Below are positions 1 to 7,736 of a DNA stretch of 64,000 bases, one piece after another (position 1 is the stretch's first letter; every line of letters begins with the position of its first letter). Source of the stretch: Mesobacillus maritimus (lineage in GTDB: Bacteria; Bacillota; Bacilli; Bacillales; Cytobacillaceae); contig NZ_JAMBNR010000009.1 of NCBI RefSeq assembly GCF_023715205.1, positions 1 through 64,000 on the forward strand, read 5' to 3'. The notes below the pieces were generated by a model. That model searched no databases and was not told where the DNA came from. It saw only the letters and a program-made list of their open reading frames with translations. Both the position numbers and the translations under genes were made by a program.

Positions 1-114
1 TAAGGAAGTTATACAGGAGACCGTAAAATACGGTAGCCCTAGTTTCCTATTGACTAAATTCAATTATTAACATTGTTATCAAAAAAGATAGGGTTTAAAC
101 CCTTAATTTATTTT

Positions 115-218
115 CACAGAAAAGAGCTTGCAAACCTAATTTTAAACATACGAAATGGCTACTATATCGTTAAAATCGGCTTTAGGATTTTAACAACAAT
201 CTTTACGATCAGCCTTTT
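115..218 (+). repeat. MITE-like repeat, copy A (right part only)
   Basis: Right part of the dispersed element seen more fully at 27055-27239 and 48367-48549. It shows the AGAAAAGAGCTTGCAAAC block, the inner inverted pair GTTAAAATC/GATTTTAAC, and an end resembling TTTACGAAAACAGCCTT. The left arm (GGCTCTTTTCTC) is missing. The rest of 1-258 shows only short dyads, and no gene was seen there. Confidence 0.75.
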
Positions 219-258
219 AGGTAGAATAGAAATGAATACAATGTAAGGAGCCAATAAC

Positions 259-933
259 ATGAAACAATTTGTTGAAGATTTGAGAGGTCGGTTGGCAGCG
301 AATGCAAATCCTGAGAATGCTGAGCAAATGGCTCGTTATATGAAGAACCATTTCCCTTTCTTTGGGATCAAAACGCCCCAACGGCGAGAGATTGCGAATG
401 AATTTTTTCGCGAAACCGAACTATTAAAAGAACCTTTTGAGGAATCGTTTGTGTTAGCGTTATATGACCAACCAGAAAGAGAATGTCAAATGGTGGCGAT
501 TGATTATATCGTTCGGTCACTCAAGAAGTTGGAGAAGAGTGATATTGATTTGATGCACAGGTTGCTTACGACAAAATCATGGTGGGATTCGGTTGATACT
601 TTGGCACAGAAACCTGTAGGAACGATTGTTGCTAACCATCCTGAGTTGATTGCAGAAGTCATCGACACTTGGGCGGTTTCCGAAAATTTATGGTTAAGAA
701 GAACGGCGATTATTTTTCAATTAAAATACAAAGAACAAACGAATGAAGAGCTACTATATCATTACATAAAATTAAATGCAGCTAGCAAGGAGTTTTTTAT
801 CCAAAAAGGCATCGGTTGGGCGCTTCGTGAGTATTCAAAAACCAATCCAGAGTCCGTTCGAAATTTTATTCAAAGTCACTCATTGGCGCCTTTGAGTGTC
901 CGTGAGGGAAGTAAACATTTACCAAAAGAGTAA
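259..933 (+). CDS. alkD: DNA alkylation repair glycosylase, AlkD family
   Basis: A 224-residue all-helical HEAT-like repeat protein of the AlkC/AlkD family, which excises N3- and N7-alkylated purines. The residues known to matter in Bacillus cereus AlkD appear at the same numbers here: Trp109 and Asp113 in SWWDSVD, Arg148 in LRRTA, and Trp187 in GIGWALREY. Length is close to the family norm of about 230. The start is the ATG preceded by TAAGGAG with good spacing. It stands alone, followed by a HAD phosphatase on the same strand about 80 bases on. Family assignment is firm; activity is inferred from the conserved residues. Confidence 0.9.
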   Translation: MKQFVEDLRGRLAANANPENAEQMARYMKNHFPFFGIKTPQRREIANEFFRETELLKEPFEESFVLALYDQPERECQMVAIDYIVRSLKKLEKSDIDLMHRLLTTKSWWDSVDTLAQKPVGTIVANHPELIAEVIDTWAVSENLWLRRTAIIFQLKYKEQTNEELLYHYIKLNAASKEFFIQKGIGWALREYSKTNPESVRNFIQSHSLAPLSVREGSKHLPKE

Positions 934-1011
934 TCAGTTAAGAAGAGACTTACTAGGATTCATGTTAGAATAGGACAGAATATAATTATAAAAGATAGTG
1001 AAGGTGAAAAC

Positions 1012-1866
1012 ATGATTAAATGCATTGCAACTGACATGGACGGAACATTGTTGAACGGATATCAAAAAATCACAGAAGAAAACAAGGCAGCAATTTTAAA
1101 GGCTCAGGAGCAAGGCGTTGAAGTCGTAGTCGCAACGGGACGCTCTTATCAAGAAGCAATTTTTGTGTTGGAAGAAGCAGGATTGAAGTGTCCAGTTATT
1201 GGCGTGAATGGGGCAGAAGTTCGGACGCCAGAGGGAGAAATCGTCGTTACCAACCCATTAACAAAACAGCAAGCGAAAGAAGCAGCAGCTATTCTTCGTG
1301 ACTTGGGAATCTATTTCGAAGTGTATACGAATAAAGGAACATATACTGACAATGAGGATAAAGGCATTTCCGCAATCATTGATATTTTTGCGAGTGCAAA
1401 TCCTGAATTGTCGATGGATTTGCTTGTTGAAGGAGCAAAGGAGCGATTTGTAAAAGGCTTGGTTTCTGTTGTTGAAAACTATGAAATGATCTTTGAAGAT
1501 GATGAATTTCAAGTGTATAAGTTTCTTGCTTTTTCATTGAGTGAAGAGGAGCAAGCGCGGGGGAAAGAACTTCTTCAAAACCAAGACGGTTTAGCGATTA
1601 GTTCATCTGGCCATTTGAATATTGAAATAACGAGCCAACAAGCACAAAAAGGTGTGGCGCTTGAAGCGTTTGTGAAAGAAAGAGGCATCGAAATGTCTGA
1701 AACAATGGCGATTGGCGATAATGAAAATGACTTGTCAATGCTTCGTCGTGTTGGCAGAGCAGTTGCGATGGAGAATGCTTCTTATGCAATCAAGGCTGAG
1801 TGTGATGTCGTTACAGCGACTAATGATGAAAGTGGCGTTGGGAAGGCAATTTTAGAGGTATTGTAA
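1012..1866 (+). CDS. Cof-type HAD phosphatase
   Basis: A 284-residue HAD-superfamily hydrolase of the Cof (IIB) subfamily. Motif I is DMDGT near residue 8 (nucleophile Asp8, acid/base Asp10). Motif II is the ATGRS segment near residue 42. Motif IV is GDNENDLSML near residue 236. A type-C2 cap lies between. Such proteins dephosphorylate sugar phosphates, FMN or pyridoxal phosphate in the cytoplasm, and the substrate cannot be told from sequence. The ATG follows GAAGGTGAAAAC, a good ribosome binding site. It is monocistronic or co-transcribed with the next lipoprotein gene, 50 bases downstream. Confidence 0.88.
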   Translation: MIKCIATDMDGTLLNGYQKITEENKAAILKAQEQGVEVVVATGRSYQEAIFVLEEAGLKCPVIGVNGAEVRTPEGEIVVTNPLTKQQAKEAAAILRDLGIYFEVYTNKGTYTDNEDKGISAIIDIFASANPELSMDLLVEGAKERFVKGLVSVVENYEMIFEDDEFQVYKFLAFSLSEEEQARGKELLQNQDGLAISSSGHLNIEITSQQAQKGVALEAFVKERGIEMSETMAIGDNENDLSMLRRVGRAVAMENASYAIKAECDVVTATNDESGVGKAILEVL

Positions 1867-1919
1867 ACAGCATGAACTAACATCCTTCGCCTCAATGCTT
1901 GAGGAAAGGTTGAGTTGAA

Positions 1920-3011
1920 TTGTACAAAAAGTGTTTTGGAATGTTCTTAATGATGTTATTCGTTGTTGGGTGCTCAGGTGAGAATCAAGAACAATCTGAG
2001 CAGACAAAACCAAGTGAAGAACCTGTAGCAGTTGTGGAGCCTGTGGAGGCAGATGCCTTAGCGAAAAACCTGCGTATTCCCTGGGCAATGAATAAAAGAA
2101 ATGACACGTTTTATCTTAGTGAACGCGTTGGTTCAGTCGTAAAAGTAGAAAATGGCGGGCAAACTCGACAAAACGTTGTGCTCGAGAAGGAAATTGCCAG
2201 TACAGTTCCTGAAGCGGGATTGTTAGGTTTTGTGTTGGCCACAGACTTTGACCATTCACAGAAAGCATTTGCTTATTATACATACCGAGAGAATGATCAG
2301 CAATTTAATCGGGTTGTGGAACTATCATTAAATAGGAATGAATGGCACGAAACGAAAGTGCTGCTTGATCAGATTCCAAGTGATCGAGTCCATCATGGTG
2401 GCAGGCTTGCGTTGGGACCAGATGGCAAACTTTATGCGACCGCAGGAGACGCCTCACAGCCGGATTTAGCACAAGATTTAAAGTCACTAGCAGGGAAGAT
2501 TCTACGGATGAACGTAGATGGCTCTGTTCCGGAAGATAATCCGTTTCCAGATTCTTATGTATATAGCTATGGTCATCGCAACCCTCAAGGAATAGGGTGG
2601 GCTGAGGATGGAACGATGTATGCCAGTGAACATGGTCCAAATGCACATGATGAAATCAACGTCATTGAAGCAGGGAAAAACTATGGTTGGCCAAAAATAG
2701 TCGGAGATCAGTCATTAGAAGGACTAGAACAACCGCTGTTCCACTCGGGGAGCGATACATGGGCTCCTTCAGGTTTGGTTGTTTCAGAAGGCAAGCTTTA
2801 TGTAGCGACATTACGGGGCAATAGCGTCCGCGAGTTCGACCTAGAAACGAAGACAACAAATGAATTGGTGACAGGGTTAGGAAGAATTCGAGATGTTTGG
2901 TTAGAAGGTAGTGAGCTCTATTTTGTCAGCAATAATACCGATGGACGAGGAACACCATTAGAGGAAGATGATAAGCTTTATCGGGTGAACTTGTCTGCCT
3001 TGGCAGAATAG
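1920..3011 (+). CDS. PQQ-type sugar dehydrogenase-like lipoprotein
   Basis: A 363-residue lipoprotein of the glucose/sorbosone dehydrogenase (soluble PQQ-dependent, six-bladed beta-propeller) family. The start is TTG, chosen because GAGGAAAGG lies about 10 bases upstream and the translation then opens with a lipoprotein signal ending in VVGCSG (lipidated Cys about residue 18). Family motifs visible are HHGGRLALGPDGKLY, YSYGHRNPQGIGW and HDEINVIEAGKNYGWP. It would sit on the outer face of the membrane and oxidise sugars or aldehydes. Whether PQQ is made or taken up by this organism cannot be seen here. It ends at a bidirectional terminator shared with the convergent nos operon. Confidence 0.88.
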   Translation: MYKKCFGMFLMMLFVVGCSGENQEQSEQTKPSEEPVAVVEPVEADALAKNLRIPWAMNKRNDTFYLSERVGSVVKVENGGQTRQNVVLEKEIASTVPEAGLLGFVLATDFDHSQKAFAYYTYRENDQQFNRVVELSLNRNEWHETKVLLDQIPSDRVHHGGRLALGPDGKLYATAGDASQPDLAQDLKSLAGKILRMNVDGSVPEDNPFPDSYVYSYGHRNPQGIGWAEDGTMYASEHGPNAHDEINVIEAGKNYGWPKIVGDQSLEGLEQPLFHSGSDTWAPSGLVVSEGKLYVATLRGNSVREFDLETKTTNELVTGLGRIRDVWLEGSELYFVSNNTDGRGTPLEEDDKLYRVNLSALAE

Positions 3012-3029
3012 CGAAGTAATCACAAAATC

Positions 3030-3061
3030 AAAAACACACAGCCATATGGTTGTGTGTTTTT
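3030..3061. terminator. Bidirectional terminator between sugar dehydrogenase and nos operon
   Basis: AAAACACACAGCC, ATAT, GGTTGTGTGTTTT forms a long stem with an A-tract on one side and a T-tract on the other. It can therefore stop transcription arriving from either convergent unit. Confidence 0.85.
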
Positions 3062-3088
3062 GGTGGAAAGAAGAGAATCTGCTTCCAT

Positions 3089-3991
3089 TTACAACAGTTC
3101 AATTTCCAACGAATCTACTTGAGAGACGAGCAGTTCTTCGTATTTTTTCTGGGCGGTGAATTGAACTTCCTGTTCACTCGCTTTAGGATTTTCTTCTTTT
3201 ACCAGCTCAATTACGTCGTCTTGGACCTTTTGAGTTAACACAATCTTTTCATATTGTGTTTGTTGATAGTTCCAGAACTTTTCTTCCCCATATTTAGCAA
3301 TCAGTTCTTGCGCAACTTTTGAACCTTCATATTGCTTTCGAACTTTTTCAACTTCAGCCTTGATTTCGGCTTCTGCTGCTTGGTGGCCTTTTTCTACTCC
3401 AAGCATGGCCATGGCACGTAAGCGGATGATTTGGGCAACGAGCATGTTTTGGTTTTCATTCATTTTTTCTTGAGCATCCCAGTAAGCCATTGCTTCATCT
3501 AGGGCCTCGCCTGTGTATTTCTCACGGTCTGTTTCACGGGCCATTTCGATATGAAGCTCATTGATAAATTGGTAAAACGCAACATCTTCTTTTGTGATCC
3601 ACTCGCCATTAATTGTAGCGACCCCGCCAGCTTCTTTGACATCAAGTTCAACAACCTTTTCGACTTCTGTGCTGCCATTTTTCATCGTTAAAAGAGCTTC
3701 CCAACTTCCCGCCATGGGGATGTTCACTTTCGTTGCGTAAGACCCATCCTCCACTTCTTCAAATTGAACTTCCAGTGTACCATGGTCCATTTCGACCATG
3801 GCTAATTCAGCCGTAATCTCAAGACCAGAAACAGGGGTGCCATCTTCACGGACTGAAATCTCCATTCGGGCTTCTTTTGCTTTTATAAACGACGGTGCTT
3901 GAGTGACTTCTACTTCCCATTTAGGGCTGCTACTGCATGCCGCTAATGTGAGTAGGAGAATCAATCCGATTAGTGTGGACCTTTTTTTCAT
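3089..3991 (-). CDS. nos-operon lipoprotein, YtkA/FixH-like plus SurA_N-like
   Basis: A 300-residue predicted lipoprotein (signal ending LLTLAACSSS, Cys about residue 19), last gene of the nos operon, overlapping nosF by 4 bases. Residues about 25-120 resemble the YtkA/FixH-like beta-sandwich domain, with a Met/His-containing stretch (AMVEMDHGTLEV). Residues about 125-300 are helical, opening with ATINGEWITKEDVAFY, which resembles the SurA N-terminal chaperone module. No NosL lipoprotein is encoded in this operon. This protein is therefore a candidate for the extracytoplasmic copper-delivery or NosZ-assembly role, by inference only. The domain calls come from pattern reading and are moderately sure. 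Confidence 0.65.
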   Translation of the reverse strand: MKKRSTLIGLILLLTLAACSSSPKWEVEVTQAPSFIKAKEARMEISVREDGTPVSGLEITAELAMVEMDHGTLEVQFEEVEDGSYATKVNIPMAGSWEALLTMKNGSTEVEKVVELDVKEAGGVATINGEWITKEDVAFYQFINELHIEMARETDREKYTGEALDEAMAYWDAQEKMNENQNMLVAQIIRLRAMAMLGVEKGHQAAEAEIKAEVEKVRKQYEGSKVAQELIAKYGEEKFWNYQQTQYEKIVLTQKVQDDVIELVKEENPKASEQEVQFTAQKKYEELLVSQVDSLEIELL

Positions 3992-4653
3992 GTGTTCATT
4001 CCTCCTAAATGTTTGAGCTTGATAAATTGTTGGACAGGATATTTCGTGATCTTTCCTCCATCTAAATAAGCAACATGCGTACAGAGTTGTTTAATTTCAT
4101 CGAGATGATGTGAAGATAAGAGAATCGTTTTATTTTTAAGGCCTTTTAAAATCTCCAAAATTTCTTTACGTCCCATCGGATCAATGCCGCTCGTTGGTTC
4201 ATCTAAAATGATGATATCGGAGTCCTGATAAAGCGTCACGGCCAAGCCAAGGCGTTGGAGCATTCCTTTTGAGTAGCCTTTAATTGGGATGTCTTTGTCA
4301 TCCCAGAGTCGAACAGCAGTTAGAATCTCCTTCATTTTTGTTTCCTCGGCATGACCGGTAGCCGCTTTTGCAAAGAAAACCATATTTTCATAACCAGTTA
4401 AAGTTGGGTATAGCATGAACTTTTCTGGTAAATAAGCAATCTCATTTTTGCTTTTCCGCTGTTCTGTCCCTTTAATAAGAATTTTTCCAGTCTTAATTGG
4501 TAAAAGCCCAAGTAGACTGTTGATAAAAGTAGATTTCCCAGCCCCGTTTCGACCAACGAGTGCACAAACCTCTTTTTGTTCAATTGTAAGGGAGACGTCG
4601 TCGAGCACATTTTTTTTACCAAAGGATTGCGTTAGTCCTGTTACTTCGATCAT
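3988..4653 (-). CDS. nosF: NosF ABC transporter ATP-binding protein
   Basis: A 221-residue ABC ATPase, the cytosolic energy subunit of the NosFY exporter-like complex needed with NosD to build the CuZ centre of N2O reductase. Visible motifs are Walker A GRNGAGKS (about residue 34), signature YSKGMLQRLG (about 125), Walker B DIIILDEPTSGID (about 147) and the switch His in LLSSHH. It is shorter than the typical NosF (about 300), lacking a C-terminal extension. It overlaps nosY upstream and the lipoprotein gene downstream by 4 bases each, so translation is coupled. Confidence 0.9.
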   Translation of the reverse strand: MIEVTGLTQSFGKKNVLDDVSLTIEQKEVCALVGRNGAGKSTFINSLLGLLPIKTGKILIKGTEQRKSKNEIAYLPEKFMLYPTLTGYENMVFFAKAATGHAEETKMKEILTAVRLWDDKDIPIKGYSKGMLQRLGLAVTLYQDSDIIILDEPTSGIDPMGRKEILEILKGLKNKTILLSSHHLDEIKQLCTHVAYLDGGKITKYPVQQFIKLKHLGGMNT

Positions 4654-5447
4654 TCAAACCCCTCCTTGCGGTGGAATAGCACTGCTCCGGCAAATGAAAG
4701 GATCAGCCAAAACAGTAAATTAAAAAGGAAAAACAATGATGGTGTCAGCCACATAAAGGATTCTAGTAATCTTGACATGTTTCCAAATGAGTAGATGCCA
4801 AGGCCTGATTCTAAAAACATCCGCACCGTCTGAATAGGGTTTAAGAAATAAGCCACGGAAAACAATTGGACATTGTCATGTGTAATATTCGGAAGCACCG
4901 ACAATAAGGCAAAATCGTGTAAGAAAAAGAAGTAAAACCAAATAATGACGGCAATCCCGGCTATCTGCATTCTTGAGCGACTATAACTGCCGATCAACAC
5001 ACCTAGTTGGGTAAACACGAGCATTAATCCAATAATGGTGGCTAATAGGAAACCGTAATCCGTTAGTTGGACCTGAAAGAAAAATTTTAGCGGAACCAAG
5101 TAAAGGAAAAACCAAATGAAAACTGGGACGATCAAAACAGTTTGCAGGGCGATACTTTTTTTGAATAAAAAGGTAAATGTGCTTTCTTGTTTCGTTAATA
5201 GCATCACTAATGTCTTCTGTTCTTTTTCTTGGAAGACGGAAAACGCCCCAAGGAAAAGGCAGAGGATCGGAATAAAATAGAGGAGACTCTCAAATAAATT
5301 CATGATCAAAATATAATAGCCTTGCTCTACGCCATGTCCAGACGATCTAGAAAGCATGAGTAAAGAGACAATGATCATAATCGCTAGTGATAGCCAAAGG
5401 CCTTTGCTTCGAATACTTTCTTTCCATTCTTTCCAAATGTAGTTCAT
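4650..5447 (-). CDS. nosY: NosY ABC transporter permease
   Basis: About 265 residues with roughly six hydrophobic segments (for example LWLSLAIMIIVSLLML near the N terminus and FFLFNLLFWLILSFAGAVLF at the C terminus) and the ABC-2 type permease layout, including a QEKEQKTL loop. It is the membrane partner of NosF. Two starts are possible: the ATG at 5453, which overlaps the nosD stop as ATGA, and the ATG at 5447. The AGGGG ribosome binding site is only 3 bases from the first but about 8 from the second, so 5447 is preferred. Confidence 0.88.
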   Translation of the reverse strand: MNYIWKEWKESIRSKGLWLSLAIMIIVSLLMLSRSSGHGVEQGYYILIMNLFESLLYFIPILCLFLGAFSVFQEKEQKTLVMLLTKQESTFTFLFKKSIALQTVLIVPVFIWFFLYLVPLKFFFQVQLTDYGFLLATIIGLMLVFTQLGVLIGSYSRSRMQIAGIAVIIWFYFFFLHDFALLSVLPNITHDNVQLFSVAYFLNPIQTVRMFLESGLGIYSFGNMSRLLESFMWLTPSLFFLFNLLFWLILSFAGAVLFHRKEGFE

Positions 5448-5449
5448 CT

Positions 5450-6781
5450 TCATTTCCCCTTGTTTTGTTGAATTCGTTCGCTTCGCAGGGACCAAATTTT
5501 ATAAAAGACTAGCAAACCAAGTGCGAGTGAGAGAGCAGCCCATAAATAAGTATGATGATTAGTTGATTGCACGAGTGGGTGGTCGTCCTCAAACATGGTT
5601 TTGCTGTTATTCAGTAATTGATGCATTTTTTCATAAACGGTAATTGCTGGGCTTTTTAAAAATAGATAGGTGAGTTCTTGCTCTTCAATCAGTTCATAGA
5701 GAGAAGATTGATAGACGGCCGAATGATCACCGATTCCGTTTTGGTCTAAGTCGAGCAGTGGAAATGAACTGCCCCAATTGTTTCCGATTCCATCTTTACT
5801 CCAACTGTTGTGGCCTTGCCCACCTAAGGTAACAGCCGGAAGGGTATTGTCGTGAATTGTATTTTCAGTGAAAACTTGTTCGTTGGAGCTTGCCCATAGT
5901 TCAATCCCAATTTGATTTTGATAGATTTGATTTCCTCGGATGAGGTTGCGCGTTGCTTGATCTATATATAACCCTCTCTGATTCATGTAGAAAGTATTGT
6001 TTTCAATTTGATTATCATTTGCCGATAATAGTAAAAGTCCAAATGAACGATGCCCATAGTTAAAGACAAATTGATTGTTTTCGAGCTTCAGTTCATTGGA
6101 GTGCATGATTGCTGCTCCGCCTGTATTAAACGTGAATATGTTGTTTTTAAATTCATTTCGGTTCGAATACATATAATGCAGGCCGTACCTTGTGTGAGAA
6201 ATTTTATTGTTTGTACTAATGTTGCCATCAGCATAGTCGAAGAACATTCCGTCACGTGTGCCTTCGATTTCGTTATTGGTTAGTACGTTTTGATTCGAAT
6301 AATAGATATGGAGCCCATTTCCTTGGGCGGCAATTTCCCCTTTGCCACTACCAATGACTTTCACATGATCAATGGTATTTTCATGTGCTTTGCTTAAATA
6401 AACGCCATGAAACGAGTCTTTAATGGCTAGATCTCTTAGGGTATTGCCATTTGTATAGACTTTTACGGCCGCATATTCTTCTGAGCTGTTGCGGTCCATA
6501 CTGCTGTTTTCAATGGCCATATTTTCAACTGTGACCCCTTCGGCACGGATGGAAACGACATTTCCGGTAGCATCTCCCTTGATGACGGTTTTTTCTTGGC
6601 CAATTAAGTGAAGGGGCTTATCAATGGTAATGTTTCCTTCATATGTTGTATTTTCGAGTTCGATTTTTGCCCCAGGTTCTGATTTGTCAATGAGTGTTTG
6701 GAGATTGACTGTTGCTGCACCTGGCCTGCAGGGGCCAAGGATTAAGGCAAACAGAACGAGCAGGCTCAGGATTTTTTTCAT
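5450..6781 (-). CDS. nosD: NosD copper-assembly beta-helix protein
   Basis: About 443 residues. A signal peptide (KKILSLLVLFALILG) is followed by repeated right-handed beta-helix (CASH/PbH1) units rich in NxI, NxF and GxxL steps, for example LTNNEIEGT, STNNKISHT and FKNNIFTF. The C-terminal segment about 415-433 is hydrophobic and would anchor the protein in the outer membrane-facing leaflet region of this Gram-positive cell. NosD works with NosFY in CuZ maturation of NosZ. The ATG at 6781 overlaps the preceding stop (ATGA) and has GGAAGG about 8 bases upstream; the longer form starting at 6799 lacks this. Confidence 0.92.
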   Translation of the reverse strand: MKKILSLLVLFALILGPCRPGAATVNLQTLIDKSEPGAKIELENTTYEGNITIDKPLHLIGQEKTVIKGDATGNVVSIRAEGVTVENMAIENSSMDRNSSEEYAAVKVYTNGNTLRDLAIKDSFHGVYLSKAHENTIDHVKVIGSGKGEIAAQGNGLHIYYSNQNVLTNNEIEGTRDGMFFDYADGNISTNNKISHTRYGLHYMYSNRNEFKNNIFTFNTGGAAIMHSNELKLENNQFVFNYGHRSFGLLLLSANDNQIENNTFYMNQRGLYIDQATRNLIRGNQIYQNQIGIELWASSNEQVFTENTIHDNTLPAVTLGGQGHNSWSKDGIGNNWGSSFPLLDLDQNGIGDHSAVYQSSLYELIEEQELTYLFLKSPAITVYEKMHQLLNNSKTMFEDDHPLVQSTNHHTYLWAALSLALGLLVFYKIWSLRSERIQQNKGK

Positions 6782-7344
6782 CTTCTTCGATCCTTCCATA
6801 TGGGAATGAGTAAGAGAATAAACGCAGCGACAACGAGAAACGAACCGGTTTGTAACGAGCTATAAGTCGTAAAGTTAGCTACAATGTTTTCTCCTAAAAT
6901 TGGGGGAACAAAAGGGTCCATGTCAATTGGTGCCATTGGGTCCAAGTTGGTTCCGAAGTCTTTCAACCATCGTCTTAAATCCCAGACACCTAATACGCCA
7001 CCAACAGTAAAGAGGCCGATAATGGTAAACAAATAGCCTTTTTTACGAACAATTGCGGCTAGAAGGACGAGGACAGCTAAACCTCCAATTAAGTAGGGTA
7101 GATAGTTTAATTCTGGAAAATTCTCTTCACTAAAATTTTTCATGCCAATGTAATGATTAAGTGAATTGATATTATCAATTTCACCTTCTAATTTATCTGG
7201 ATAAACGATGATGTTGAGCCCTTCAGGATACTGTGGTGCCCAAAATTCCATTCGCCACCATGGAAAGAAGAGGGAAGCGAAGATGAGAAGGGCAGCAAAC
7301 GCAATGATTACAGATGACCATATTGAAAGTTTTGTTCCTTTCAT
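6778..7344 (-). CDS. NosB-like membrane protein
   Basis: 188 residues with four likely membrane spans: about 8-27, 72-90 (YLIGGLAVLVLLAAIV), 97-116 (FTIIGLFTVGGVLGV) and 163-183 (SFLVVAAFILLLIPI). A loop of about 40 residues sits outside after the first span. It lies directly between nosZ and nosD, the place occupied by nosB, a membrane protein of unknown function, in clade II nos clusters. The naming rests on position and topology and not on a recognised motif. It overlaps nosD by 4 bases. Confidence 0.7.
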   Translation of the reverse strand: MKGTKLSIWSSVIIAFAALLIFASLFFPWWRMEFWAPQYPEGLNIIVYPDKLEGEIDNINSLNHYIGMKNFSEENFPELNYLPYLIGGLAVLVLLAAIVRKKGYLFTIIGLFTVGGVLGVWDLRRWLKDFGTNLDPMAPIDMDPFVPPILGENIVANFTTYSSLQTGSFLVVAAFILLLIPIWKDRRR

Positions 7345-7736
7345 GCCTTACACGCCTTTCTTAAAGAGACTCTATTCTCAATCCTTGTCGCTTTTTAAAT
7401 GGTCCTTTTTAAGCCGAACTAACAACGACTAATTATGAGCAAAGAGCCTGCAAGTTATTTTTAAGGGCCTCTTTTCTCGTAGATTAATTGCTTTTTAAAG
7501 GAAATATAGATTAATTTAGCTAGGATTCCTTTCTAAAGATCGTTTACAAGGTGAGAAAAGAGCATACAAACTAAGTAGTAATTTAGTGAAAAGCTTATTT
7601 CACGTTAAAGTTGGCTTTAGGATTTTAACAAAATAATTTACGAAAACAGTCTTTTAAAAGAATGGCTTTTTCCAAAAATAGTCTTAATAGGAAGAGGGCA
7701 TCAAACGAATTCGATACCCCATTCCTACTGAATGAA
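7345..7736. other. nosZ-nosB spacer
   Basis: 392 bases within the nos operon on the minus strand. Most of it is the dispersed repeat copy B. No gene was found. The spacer means nosB-nosY-nosF must rely on readthrough from nosC-nosZ or on an internal promoter, which I could not identify. Confidence 0.6.
7465..7656 (+). repeat. MITE-like repeat, copy B
   Basis: It starts GGCCTCTTTTCTCG and ends TTTACGAAAACAGTCTTTTA. It contains GAGAAAAGAGCATACAAACT and GGCTTTAGGATTTTAACA. A further fragment (GAGCAAAGAGCCTGCAAG) abuts it at about 7436-7455, suggesting a second decayed copy. It sits inside the nos operon between nosZ and nosB. Confidence 0.8.
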
